Below, in pieces: positions 17,560 through 26,220 of a DNA stretch of 64,000 nucleotides. A program made the translations under genes and the position numbers. The notes under the pieces were generated by a model. That model saw nothing but the letters and a program-made list of their open reading frames with translations. It ran no database searches and was not told the DNA's origin. The DNA comes from GWB2-37-7 sp942492835 (GTDB lineage Bacteria > Bacillota > Clostridia > Lutisporales > Lutisporaceae). The DNA lies in assembly GCA_942492835.1 (NCBI GenBank), contig OW818645.1, positions 620,001 to 684,000 on the forward strand, read 5' to 3'. Every line of letters starts with the position of its first letter. Within the stretch, counting starts at the first letter, position 1.

Positions 17560-17597
17560 AAAGGCACTTGAGACAGCTAAATCTCAAGTGCCTTTTT
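17560..17597. terminator. Terminator between convergent hydrolase genes
   Basis: 14-bp perfect stem (17560-17573 / 17582-17595, AGGCACTTGAGA core), 8-nt loop, T5 on the plus strand and A3 on the other side. It is strong for the plus gene and usable for the minus-strand esterase that ends at 17620. Confidence 0.92.
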
Positions 17598-17619
17598 ATA
17601 TAATTTACTACTTTGTTAT

Positions 17620-18534
17620 TTATTCATGGGTGGGCAGCATATCTTTAAGGTATGCATTAATGAGCTCGGCAGGCTTATGATTTGGCTTATCATATCCAAG
17701 CATCATGTTACAATGCCAATAACCTGGAACGATTTCTAGTCTGGCATTTTTTGCACCCTTTTGAATGAGCTTTTCATGCAGTTTGATAGAGTTAGTACGA
17801 GGAACAAGCCAGTCGTCTCCCCCATGTAATATCAGACATGGAGGCTCATTTCCAGTAATATGCGTAACAGGTGAACAATCATCCTTATCCTCTTCTTTAA
17901 GCATAGCAGTTATACATGAGTTCAGAAGTGGGGCAAGATAAGTTTCATGAAGATTGAAATCGAATATTCCACTTACAGGTATCCAACATTTAACTTTTTT
18001 TATATCGATACCATATTTATCATGCCATTTTTCCCCAGATACAAGTAATGCTCCAAGATGCGCCCCTGATGAATGTCCAAGCACCGCTATTTTATTAGGA
18101 TCGCCACCATAGTCTTTAATGTTTTCCTGTACCCATTTAAATGCCATTGCGCAATCCTCGATCTGCACTGGGTGTATGACGTTGGGAGCCAGTCTGTAAT
18201 TGATGGAAACAACTGTATATCCTCTATTTATCCACTCAAGTGCATAAAACCTTGTATTGCTTTTATCCTCAGAAGTCCAGCCTCCTCCGTGTATAAAAAA
18301 TATTACTGGTCTCTTCTTGTCATGCTCGCTTTTTAAGTAGTGGATATCAAGTCTCTGCAACGGATCCTCACCATATGGAATAGCAAAATAATCCTGTCGT
18401 TTAGGATCCTCCATTGCATGAAGATATGTGTACGACAAACTGTACTGCCCGTATAAAGTCCAGTCCTTTTCCTGCAAAGCACTCAAAGGTTCCTTAGAAT
18501 CTACAAATTGACCATACTCAGTTTCATAACTCAT
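17620..18534 (-). CDS. Alpha/beta hydrolase fold-3 esterase/lipase
   Basis: 304 aa of the hormone-sensitive-lipase/BD-FAE-like type. The oxyanion motif FFIHGGGW is at about 79-86, the nucleophile is in VLGHSSGAHLG, and the acid and base are in LHGGDDWLVP and GYWHCN. No signal peptide, so it is an intracellular carboxylesterase-type enzyme of unknown substrate. The ATG at 18534 is preceded by GGAGGGG. It lies 21 bp downstream of the chemoreceptor gene's stop codon only in the reverse sense: transcription order is chemoreceptor (20088 to 18556) then esterase, so they may be co-transcribed. Confidence 0.85.
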   Translation of the reverse strand: MSYETEYGQFVDSKEPLSALQEKDWTLYGQYSLSYTYLHAMEDPKRQDYFAIPYGEDPLQRLDIHYLKSEHDKKRPVIFFIHGGGWTSEDKSNTRFYALEWINRGYTVVSINYRLAPNVIHPVQIEDCAMAFKWVQENIKDYGGDPNKIAVLGHSSGAHLGALLVSGEKWHDKYGIDIKKVKCWIPVSGIFDFNLHETYLAPLLNSCITAMLKEEDKDDCSPVTHITGNEPPCLILHGGDDWLVPRTNSIKLHEKLIQKGAKNARLEIVPGYWHCNMMLGYDKPNHKPAELINAYLKDMLPTHE

Positions 18535-18555
18535 ATTAGTATTTCCCCTCCATTA

Positions 18556-20088
18556 TTATATTTTTGTTATCATATCATTCATATCTTTAGCTAAAGCATC
18601 AAGCTCTTTTGCAGAGCTAAGCAGCTCTTCACTTGATGCAAAGGTCTCCTGGGTTGAAGCAGAAGCAGCTTCAATACTCTGTGTAGTCATTATTGACACA
18701 TTGTTTACTTCCGCAATAAAGCTATTTACCAGCTCCGTATGTGAAAGCTGCTGTTCTGATACATCTCTTATGTCTAAAAGGTGTTTAATGGTTGAAGTTA
18801 ACTCATCAATTATATTCTGGTAGTATTCCTTGGACGATTTTACAATTTCAACGCCCTCTTCCACCTTAAGCACTAGGTTATCTACTCTACTTTCATGCTT
18901 GAATATATCCTTTAGAGTAATTGTTATATCATTAAGTGAACTATCACTTTGCTCGGCAAGCTTCCTAATTTCATCGGCAACAATTGCAAAGCCCCTACCG
19001 TATTCGCCGGCCCTTGCAGCCTCAATCGACGCATTTAGGGACAGTAGGTTAGTCTGCTTGGATATTCCCTGTATACAGCCTACTATGGTATCTATCTCCT
19101 TGGCCTTTATATCCAGATCCTTTGCACTTGCATAGGTTGCGGTAGCACTTTCCTTTATGTACATTATTTTTTCCACTGCATTGTCAATTGAGATTTTGCC
19201 TTTCTCCGCAATTTTCCTAAGTTCTTCAGAATTGTTAATAACCCCTGTAGTTCTCTCTTTCATATGCTTCGTTTTCTCAACAAGCTGTGAAATAAGGTCG
19301 GTGCTTTCAGTAACACTTTGAGAGGTCTTCACAGCACCAACAAGAATATCCGATGTATTTATAGCGGTCATCTCTGCAGCCTGTTGCTGTTGGGAAGCCA
19401 GTTGTGTTATCAAATCACTTGACTGAGCGAGGGTAGTAGATATGTCTTTTACCTTTAAAATCATAGTCTGCAGGTCATTAAAGGATTTACTAACCTCGAA
19501 TTCGTTTTTACAGGATTTATACAGAAGATTCCTTGCCAAAATGGTACCTACAAATGCAGCAACTCCGCCGAAGGATATAACCTGAAGCCTCGTGGTTATA
19601 TTGGCAATGGAATTGATGAGGGGTTCTGGGCAGGTATTCACATAAAAACTTAATATGCACGTGCCAGAGCTAATTATTATACCGTAAAGTACAACTCTCT
19701 TCTCAAGGTAAAAAGATGAAACAAACAATATCAGTATTATTGTTCCCCATATATCCCTGTACGGTATGAATATAGCTATTGCAAAATAATTTATGCACGC
19801 TACCGATACAATTATATATTTATATATATTGACATATGTTTCTACATTCTTCTTCTTCAGTATTACATTTGATACTGCCATAAGCGTAACATTAAATACA
19901 ACGGGCAAAGAAAAATAAAGCAGGTTGATCCAGGTGAAATCGCTCATAATTCCTGCTATTTTCATAAACGCGTAAAAAGCTACACCTCCTAAACCACCTA
20001 TTGTGCAATAAAAAGTTATTGATTCACTAAGGTTTTTTTGATATTGTAATAAATTTTTCTTGAATAAGCTTTCCAAGTTATTTGTCAT
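18556..20088 (-). CDS. Methyl-accepting chemotaxis protein with a membrane-embedded sensor domain
   Basis: 510 aa. The N-terminal third (about 15-190) holds roughly six hydrophobic helices with very short loops and no large ectodomain, so the input is a membrane-integral module rather than a dCache/sCache sensor. A coiled-coil signalling domain follows, with the hairpin tip QTNLLSLNASIEAARAGEYG and GRGFAIVADEIRKLAEQS that bind CheA/CheW. No HAMP domain is evident. The start is the ATG at 20088, 5 nt after AAGGAGTG; the longer frame from 20130 reads through that site. No chemotaxis kinase genes are adjacent. Confidence 0.9.
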   Translation of the reverse strand: MTNNLESLFKKNLLQYQKNLSESITFYCTIGGLGGVAFYAFMKIAGIMSDFTWINLLYFSLPVVFNVTLMAVSNVILKKKNVETYVNIYKYIIVSVACINYFAIAIFIPYRDIWGTIILILFVSSFYLEKRVVLYGIIISSGTCILSFYVNTCPEPLINSIANITTRLQVISFGGVAAFVGTILARNLLYKSCKNEFEVSKSFNDLQTMILKVKDISTTLAQSSDLITQLASQQQQAAEMTAINTSDILVGAVKTSQSVTESTDLISQLVEKTKHMKERTTGVINNSEELRKIAEKGKISIDNAVEKIMYIKESATATYASAKDLDIKAKEIDTIVGCIQGISKQTNLLSLNASIEAARAGEYGRGFAIVADEIRKLAEQSDSSLNDITITLKDIFKHESRVDNLVLKVEEGVEIVKSSKEYYQNIIDELTSTIKHLLDIRDVSEQQLSHTELVNSFIAEVNNVSIMTTQSIEAASASTQETFASSEELLSSAKELDALAKDMNDMITKI

Positions 20089-20519
20089 GTTTACACTCCT
20101 TTTATTATATAAGAATTTTTTAAATAACAATAATTCACAATTCAGATGTATTCACCATAATAATGAATTAAGACATATTTTATACTTAAAAGGAATAATT
20201 CTACATCAATTTTTATATTCCTTCAAAAATAAAATTTTTTTATATTATTCAACAAATTACAACATATTATATTCTGTTATTTTACTAATTTTCTACAATT
20301 TTCTTATAATTATTTGGTTTCAGTAAAGTCTGTTTAATTTCGTTGTGCTTACTTTAAGTCCATTATGTTCACGAGGTATTGAATTTATTTTTGTATGAAG
20401 TGAAATAAGGAAAAGAAAAACTACCGAACAAGCTCTAGATGAACTAAAGCACCCTTCGGTAGTTTTAAAAGTGATGAAATAGGTTGACGCCTATGGGTCA
20501 TCCCTTACTATATTTGATT
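20089..20519. other. Intergenic region between chemoreceptor and iorB
   Basis: 431 bp, AT-rich. Besides the terminator at 20412-20466 it must contain the promoter for the chemoreceptor gene; no gene or other repeat is evident. Confidence 0.5.
20412..20466 (-). terminator. Terminator downstream of ptb-iorA-iorB
   Basis: 12-bp perfect stem (20417-20428 / 20455-20466, core ACTACCGAA) with a long 26-nt loop, followed on the minus strand by TTTTTCTTTT. It ends the minus-strand ior transcript about 55 bp after iorB. Confidence 0.8.
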
Positions 20520-21092
20520 TTACAGCTCCATTCCCTTTTGGAATGCCTTTATATTTATGTCTACCAGCTTCTCAGGCAGGTTTTCTTTGAGTATTTCTAT
20601 CCAGTCAATATTGTTTAGTTTTAGTGATTTTACCAGTGCACCAAACAATACAATGTTTTGTGTTCTTACGTTTCCTATTTCAATAGCGGTTTGAGTAGCA
20701 TCTAGCGTTACTGTCTTAAATTCCTTCTCTAAGGCTTCAATAACATTTTGTGGATATTGAGCCTTACCTATTGCTATAGGCATTGATGGAATTTCAGCGT
20801 TATTTACTACTACTACTCCTTCTGGCTTTAGATATTCAACCCAACGAGCTGCTTCCATCTTCTCAAAGGAAACAAGTACATCAGCTTGTCCCTTACCAAT
20901 GATTGATGAATAAATCTTCTCACCGAATCTTACTTGTGTAGTAACGCTACCGCCTCTTTGAGCCATACCATGAACCTCAGACATTTTTACATCATATCCA
21001 GCTTTCATTAGACCAGCAGTCAGCATTTTACTAACTAATATTATACCTTGACCGCCTACGCCTACTAAGAGTATGTTTTTTCCGTCTTTCAT
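20520..21092 (-). CDS. iorB: Indolepyruvate:ferredoxin oxidoreductase, beta subunit
   Basis: 190 aa, the gamma-type (POR_gamma) domain. Seen: GVGGQGIILVSKML near residue 11 and EVHGMAQRGGSVTTQVRFG, both typical. With IorA it oxidatively decarboxylates aryl pyruvates (from Trp, Phe, Tyr) to aryl-acetyl-CoA and reduces ferredoxin, in the cytoplasm. The start ATG at 21092 overlaps the iorA stop by one base, so translation is coupled. Confidence 0.93.
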   Translation of the reverse strand: MKDGKNILLVGVGGQGIILVSKMLTAGLMKAGYDVKMSEVHGMAQRGGSVTTQVRFGEKIYSSIIGKGQADVLVSFEKMEAARWVEYLKPEGVVVVNNAEIPSMPIAIGKAQYPQNVIEALEKEFKTVTLDATQTAIEIGNVRTQNIVLFGALVKSLKLNNIDWIEILKENLPEKLVDINIKAFQKGMEL

Positions 21093-22843
21093 TATTGCTC
21101 ACCAACCTTTACTATAGCATCAAACTTACATACCTGCTTACAAACATCACAGCCTATGCACATTGATTGATCGATATATGATGCTCCATCCTTAAAGGAT
21201 ATTGCAGGACATCCTACCTTTAAGCACATTTTACATTTCTTGCACTTATCAGTCTCTACCTTGCACTTTGTTTTGAATGGAGGAAGTCCCTTTATCAATA
21301 CACATGGTCTCTTTGTTACTATAGCAAAAGGCTCAGTTGCCTTCATCGCTTCTTCTACGACTTCATCCATAGCTTTAAGGTCACATGGATCAACTACAGC
21401 AACTGTCTTATAGCCTATAGCCTTTAAAACGTCTACAGGGTCTATAGCTATTGTATCCTCTCCCATTAATGTCTTACCCGTACCTGGATTCTCTTGATGA
21501 CCAGTCATACCTGTTATTCTATTGTCCAATACAACAGGTATCATTTTACCTTTATTGTATGCAACATCTATAGCTCCAGTTATTCCAGAGTGGAAGAAGG
21601 TTGAATCTCCAACTACTCCAAATACCTTTATATCTCTGCCTGATACTTCAAAGGACTTCGCCATACCCATAGCAGCACTTATACCAGCACCCATACAGAT
21701 AACTGAATTAACTGCACTTAGTGGTTCAGCAGCACCTAGTGTATAACATCCAATATCACCTGCAACAACAGCATTTTTCTTCTTGGACATTGTGTAGAAG
21801 AAACCTCTGTGAGGGCAGCCTGCACATAATACTGGAGGTCTTGGAACTACATTTGTGTCAACAGTTTTTGTTGGATTTTCTGTGCCAAGTAATGCTTTTG
21901 CAACTATATCAGGATTTAATTCATACTTATTAGGTATAAGCTCTTTGCCTATGCACTTTATACCTGCTGCTTTGATTTGTTCTTCCATAAATGGTTCTAA
22001 TTCTTCTACTACATAAACTGTTTCAAACTTAGAAGCGAAATCTCTTATCATATCCATTGGAAGTGGGAAAGTAAAGCCAAGCTTTAAGTATGAAGCCTTG
22101 TCTTCAAATACTTCCTTCACATATTGATAAGCAACGCTTGCTGTTATGATACCTATATTTGTATTTGCATTATACTCTGCTTTGTTAAGAGGTGAAGTAT
22201 TTGCATATATCTCCAAAGCCTTTAGCTTCTCTTCTAATTCAGCATGACATACTTTGGCATGTGCAGGAGTAGCAACAAATTTACTACTTTTTTCAAATGG
22301 CTTAAATCCTACTTCTTCTCTTTCGCCTAGTTCTACTATGCTCTTGCTGTGACATACTCTTGTAGTCACTCTATAAAGTACAGGAATGTCAAATTGTTCA
22401 CTTATTTTGTATGCTTCTTTTATAAAGTCCTTTGACTCTTGACTATCACTTGGCTCTATTAAAGCCATTTTAGCAAACTTTGCATAGTATCTATTGTCTT
22501 GCTCGTTTTGTGAGCTGTGCATGCTTGGATCATCGGCAGTCACTATTACAAAACCACCGTTTACTCCAAGATAGGTGCATGTGAAAATTGGGTCAGCGGC
22601 AACGTTAACACCAACATGCTTCATCGCTGTTAAGCTTCTTGAGCCTGCTATAGATGCACCAATAGCAACCTCACAAGCTACCTTCTCATTTGGAGCCCAT
22701 TCACTGTAGATATTCTCCTTGTACTGAACCATGTTCTCTAGTATTTCTGTACTTGGAGTACCTGGATATGCTGTCGCAACAGTTACGCCAGCTTCGTAGG
22801 CACCTCTTGCAATAGCTTCATTACCTGACATTAGCTTTTTCAA
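21092..22843 (-). CDS. iorA: Indolepyruvate:ferredoxin oxidoreductase, alpha subunit
   Basis: 583 aa. Order: pyrimidine-binding domain (about 1-170, GNEAIARGAYEAGV... AYPGTPSTEI), a middle domain, the TPP-binding domain (about 340-500, with GDIGCYTLG and GVVGDSTFFHSGITG), then a 2[4Fe-4S] ferredoxin domain in the last 60 residues (CKKCKMCLKVGC and CIGCDVCKQVC). All cluster cysteines are present. The TTG at 22843 is chosen because GGGGG lies 7 nt before it; the ATG four codons later would be 19 nt away. It lies 31 bp after ptb and is presumably in the same operon. Confidence 0.94.
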   Translation of the reverse strand: MKKLMSGNEAIARGAYEAGVTVATAYPGTPSTEILENMVQYKENIYSEWAPNEKVACEVAIGASIAGSRSLTAMKHVGVNVAADPIFTCTYLGVNGGFVIVTADDPSMHSSQNEQDNRYYAKFAKMALIEPSDSQESKDFIKEAYKISEQFDIPVLYRVTTRVCHSKSIVELGEREEVGFKPFEKSSKFVATPAHAKVCHAELEEKLKALEIYANTSPLNKAEYNANTNIGIITASVAYQYVKEVFEDKASYLKLGFTFPLPMDMIRDFASKFETVYVVEELEPFMEEQIKAAGIKCIGKELIPNKYELNPDIVAKALLGTENPTKTVDTNVVPRPPVLCAGCPHRGFFYTMSKKKNAVVAGDIGCYTLGAAEPLSAVNSVICMGAGISAAMGMAKSFEVSGRDIKVFGVVGDSTFFHSGITGAIDVAYNKGKMIPVVLDNRITGMTGHQENPGTGKTLMGEDTIAIDPVDVLKAIGYKTVAVVDPCDLKAMDEVVEEAMKATEPFAIVTKRPCVLIKGLPPFKTKCKVETDKCKKCKMCLKVGCPAISFKDGASYIDQSMCIGCDVCKQVCKFDAIVKVGEQ

Positions 22844-22874
22844 TTTTTGTCCCCCTTACATTCTATTTATATCT

Positions 22875-23837
22875 TTAGTGTTCACCACAATTACAATTAC
22901 AGCAACCACCACAACATGATGTCTGCTGCGATTTAGTTTGACCAGAAATTAAACATCCAAAAGCAATTGATAAGAGCTTTGCTTCTGATGAATCTGCTCT
23001 AGAAACAAGAACTATCGGTGCCTTAGCACCCATTATTACGCCTGCAGACTTAGAACCTGCAAAATATGTTAAGGATTTGCCCAATGCGTTTCCTACCTCA
23101 TAATAAGGCACTAATAGTATGTCTGCATTTCCAGCACCCTCTTCGTGATAGCCTTTGTGTTCACATGCTTCCTTGCTTATTGCAAGGTCTAATGCCGCTG
23201 GTCCTATAACAGAAACACCCATTGCATCCCATTTATCCTTCATATCTGCAATGGCTTTTGCATCTACAGTTGCTTGTATTTTGGGACTTACGACCTCTGC
23301 GCCAGCTAAGCAAGCTACATTGACCTTATCCATTCCCAAAGCCTGACATGAAATTATAGCATTCTCTAAAATTTGCACTTTTTGATTTAAATCTGGTGCT
23401 ACATTCATGCCTCCATCGGTTAAGAATAAAAGCTTATGATAGCTTGGTACTTCATAAACCATAACATGACTTAAGAGATTTTCTGTTCTTAAGCCTATTT
23501 CTTTGTCTAGAACGGCTCTCATTATATCAGCAGTCTGAAGTTTACCCTTCATTAGAAACTCAGCTTCTCCAGTACTTACAAGTTCAACTGCCTTTCTTGC
23601 TGCTTTTATTAGGTCAGGTTCATGTATAATTTCATACATTTCACTTGTGATGTTTAACTCGTTCATGATTTCGATAATTTTTTCTTGATCACCAACAAGT
23701 ATTGGTTCAACTAGTCCCATTTCTTTGGCTTCATGTACGGCCTTCAATACATCTGCATCTTGAGCAGCTGCTACAGCTAGTCTCATTATGCCTTGATTTT
23801 TTGCCGCTTCTATAAGCTCTTTAAAATTTGTAATCAT
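22875..23837 (-). CDS. ptb: Phosphate butyryltransferase-like phosphotransacylase with Cys-rich tail
   Basis: 320 aa. Residues 1-300 match Ptb/Pta-type acyltransferases (VEPILVGD, EFLMKGKLQTADIMRAVL, FLTDGGMNVAPDL, GPAALDLAIS), which exchange CoA for phosphate on short acyl-CoAs. With iorAB downstream, the likely sequence is amino acid to 2-oxoacid to acyl-CoA to acyl-phosphate, allowing ATP formation by a kinase encoded elsewhere. Residues 301-320 are unusual: six cysteines and a histidine packed into CCGGCCNCNCGEH after the normal end of the family. This could bind metal. A ribosome site (GAGGTG) precedes the ATG at 23837. Confidence 0.88.
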   Translation of the reverse strand: MITNFKELIEAAKNQGIMRLAVAAAQDADVLKAVHEAKEMGLVEPILVGDQEKIIEIMNELNITSEMYEIIHEPDLIKAARKAVELVSTGEAEFLMKGKLQTADIMRAVLDKEIGLRTENLLSHVMVYEVPSYHKLLFLTDGGMNVAPDLNQKVQILENAIISCQALGMDKVNVACLAGAEVVSPKIQATVDAKAIADMKDKWDAMGVSVIGPAALDLAISKEACEHKGYHEEGAGNADILLVPYYEVGNALGKSLTYFAGSKSAGVIMGAKAPIVLVSRADSSEAKLLSIAFGCLISGQTKSQQTSCCGGCCNCNCGEH

Positions 23838-24013
23838 TTAATCACCTCTGTTTGATATTATATAATACTAATATGCATATATTGTATATTAGATGGGATA
23901 TTTAACACAATACTATTATAACAAATTTCAAATAATTTTGTTACTATTAAAATTTTTTTGTAAGATTATTTTTATTTAACTATAATACAGTAGAATATAT
24001 ATGCTGCTTCTTA
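23838..24013. promoter_or_regulatory. Upstream region of the ptb-ior operon
   Basis: 176 bp of AT-rich non-coding sequence between the LUD gene stop and the ptb start, both on the minus strand. It must carry the operon promoter. I see no operator-like palindrome and no clear terminator for the LUD gene. Confidence 0.35.
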
Positions 24014-24625
24014 CTAAAACCCAAGCTCCTCATTTATTATTATTATCTTAAAAGGTCTCTTACCAGGTTTTTTGTTTATAATAGATGTTACATTGCACAT
24101 CCTTTGAGGGCTGTTGCAGTCTATGCAGCTTTCTGTTGTAGCACAGGGTGTTTTTAGATTAAGTCTTCTTGCATTTTTATATGCGTTTTTCTCTATGCGT
24201 TCAAAAGCAGTATCAAGATTCTCTACTATTTTATTTGTTCCGCATATAACTATTGTTCTTTTTGGCCCATATATCATTGCTGCAACTCTATTGCCCGTAC
24301 CATCTGTATTTAAAAGCTTACCGTCCTCAGTCAATGCATTTGTGCTTGTTAAATATACATCTGCTATAGCTGAGTTTTCTCTTGCGTTATCCATACCCTC
24401 AGATGTTGATTCAAGCCAATGCCAATGTACAGTATTACCTCTTTCCTTTAGCAGCTTATCCAGTTCTAGAGTCTTTATTGTCACAGAGCCGCCAATTCCT
24501 ACACTTTCTTTTATGTCTATTTCCTTTAATATACCATCTATTGCATCCTTAGCACTTTCAAAATATTCTACATCAAAGTTATTCTTCTTAAGCGCTTCTA
24601 AAGTATTGCTTACTATTTTATCCAT
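24014..24625 (-). CDS. LUD-domain protein (LutC/YkgG, DUF162 family)
   Basis: 203 aa. LUD proteins are usually linked to lactate oxidation or other electron-transfer dehydrogenases. Seen: SVGIGGSVTIKTLELDKLL, TSTNALTEDGKLLNTDGTGN and a C-terminal CATTESCIDCNSPQRMC, the family's conserved cysteine segment. The start is the ATG at 24625, preceded by AAGGAGAG; the longer frame from 24685 reads through the glnA terminator and is rejected. It stands alone without LutA/LutB partners, so its role is open. Confidence 0.87.
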   Translation of the reverse strand: MDKIVSNTLEALKKNNFDVEYFESAKDAIDGILKEIDIKESVGIGGSVTIKTLELDKLLKERGNTVHWHWLESTSEGMDNARENSAIADVYLTSTNALTEDGKLLNTDGTGNRVAAMIYGPKRTIVICGTNKIVENLDTAFERIEKNAYKNARRLNLKTPCATTESCIDCNSPQRMCNVTSIINKKPGKRPFKIIIINEELGF

Positions 24626-24672
24626 GTTATCTCTCCTTTTTTTTATTTCAATTTTATTATACTGCAAAGTTA

Positions 24673-24705
24673 AAAAAACCATCAAGTCTAGCTTGATGGT
24701 TTTTT
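24673..24705 (-). terminator. glnA terminator
   Basis: Perfect 14-bp stem (24673-24686 / 24692-24705, core ACCATCAAG) with a 5-nt loop and A6/T6 ends. It lies 10 bp beyond the glnA stop codon and separates it from the LUD gene. Confidence 0.92.
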
Positions 24706-24715
24706 GACTTATATA

Positions 24716-26146
24716 TTACAGATCATAGTACAAAGCAAATTCTTCAGGATGAGGCATAATGCTTATCCTCTTATGATCCTTTTCATATTTTGTTTTTATC
24801 CATGTATTTATGAGTTCATTTGTGAATACCCCACCTTTTAGTAGGAAGTCGTGATCTTTATTTAAAGCTTCTAGTGCTTCTTCAAGTGATTTTGGAAGAG
24901 CTTTTATCTTCTTCTTTGCTTCATCATCAAGATCAAAAATATTAACATCATAAGGGCCAAAGCCTTCAGCTACTGGATCAATCTTGTTTATTATTCCGTC
25001 CAATCCTGCCATTAGCATAGCAGAGTATGCAAGATACGAGTTGCAGGTTGCATCTGATGGTCTGAACTCAAAACGCTTAGTTTCAGGTCTATTTGCATAG
25101 CCTGGAATTCTTATAACCGCACTTCTATTTGCAGTTGCATAGCATATGCTTACAGGTGCTTCATAGCCTGGAACCAATCTCTTATAAGAGTTTGTGCTTG
25201 GATTGGTAAATGCCAATAACGCTGGTGAATGCTTCAATAATCCACCAATGAAATAAAGTGCTGTCTGACTTAAGCCTGAATAACCCTTTTCATCATAGAA
25301 CAATGGCTTTCCTTCTTTAAAAAGCTGCATATGTACATGCATACCACTTCCAGCTTCACCATAAATTGGTTTAGGCATGAAGGTTGCAGTCTTACCATTT
25401 TGTACAGCCATATTCTTTACTACATATTTAAGAAGGAAGGTCTTATCAGCCATATCCTTCATAGTTCCAAGTTCAACTTCTATTTCTACCTGTCCAGGGC
25501 CTCCAACTTCATGGTGGTGATACTTAACAGGTATTCCTAGCTCTTCTAGTGCCAAGCACATTTCTGTTCTTAAATTATGAGTTATATCATTAGGTAAAGC
25601 TACATGATAGCCTCCATGATGCTTAACAGTATAACCTGAATTATCAAACATGTCATTTGAATTCCAGGTTGCTTGAGCTGTATCAACTGTAGCTTCCATA
25701 TGATTTGGTACGCTTTCATAAGCTACCTTATCAAATAAATAGAATTCAAATTCAGGTCCTATAATATTTTGATCAGCAATTTTAGAGTCCATCATAAACT
25801 TTTCAGCTTTTTCAGCTATATATCTTGGATCACCTTCATATCTTTTAACTCCTCTTTCAAGGGTGTAAACATCACCTATCATGCTAAGAGTAGGAACATC
25901 ACAGAATGGATCTATAAATGCTGTGCTTAAATCAGGAATAAATACCATATCACTTTTTTCAATTGTCTTATAACCATAGCTTGAACCATCAAATCCTATC
26001 CCATCTGTCATAACATTTTCATTGAATCTTCCCATTGGTATAGATAAATGGTGCCATCTTCCTACCAAATCAGTTACTTTGAAGTCAATAATTTTTATAT
26101 CATTTTTCTGGCAGTATTCTTTGACTTCCTGTACATTTTTAAACAT
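24716..26146 (-). CDS. glnA: Glutamine synthetase type I
   Basis: 476 aa GSI making glutamine from glutamate, ammonia and ATP. Seen: the N-terminal beta-grasp domain with GIGFDGSSYGY, the catalytic domain with GPEFEFYLFD, GSGMHVHMQL, NPSTNSYKRLVPGYEAP and RPSDATCNSYLA. The segment equivalent to the adenylylation loop reads PYDVNIFDL and lacks the NLYDLP tyrosine of the GSI-beta group, so control is probably by feedback rather than by adenylylation. Two adjacent ATGs (26149 and 26146) follow AAGGAGG; the second has the better 7-nt spacing. It is monocistronic with its own terminator. Confidence 0.95.
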   Translation of the reverse strand: MFKNVQEVKEYCQKNDIKIIDFKVTDLVGRWHHLSIPMGRFNENVMTDGIGFDGSSYGYKTIEKSDMVFIPDLSTAFIDPFCDVPTLSMIGDVYTLERGVKRYEGDPRYIAEKAEKFMMDSKIADQNIIGPEFEFYLFDKVAYESVPNHMEATVDTAQATWNSNDMFDNSGYTVKHHGGYHVALPNDITHNLRTEMCLALEELGIPVKYHHHEVGGPGQVEIEVELGTMKDMADKTFLLKYVVKNMAVQNGKTATFMPKPIYGEAGSGMHVHMQLFKEGKPLFYDEKGYSGLSQTALYFIGGLLKHSPALLAFTNPSTNSYKRLVPGYEAPVSICYATANRSAVIRIPGYANRPETKRFEFRPSDATCNSYLAYSAMLMAGLDGIINKIDPVAEGFGPYDVNIFDLDDEAKKKIKALPKSLEEALEALNKDHDFLLKGGVFTNELINTWIKTKYEKDHKRISIMPHPEEFALYYDL

Positions 26147-26220
26147 CATTTTTCCTCCTTTTTGAGTCTTACAAAAAGTATATTTCATTTCTAATTTAAT
26201 GTCAATAATACTAAATTCGT

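Noticed and set aside
20412..20466. Riboswitch-like structure because of the long loop
   Set aside because: It is downstream of iorB and has a terminator T-run on the coding strand, so plain termination is enough.
24626..24685. Longer start of the LUD protein
   Set aside because: It would be translated through the glnA terminator and has no ribosome site, while the ATG at 24625 has AAGGAGAG.
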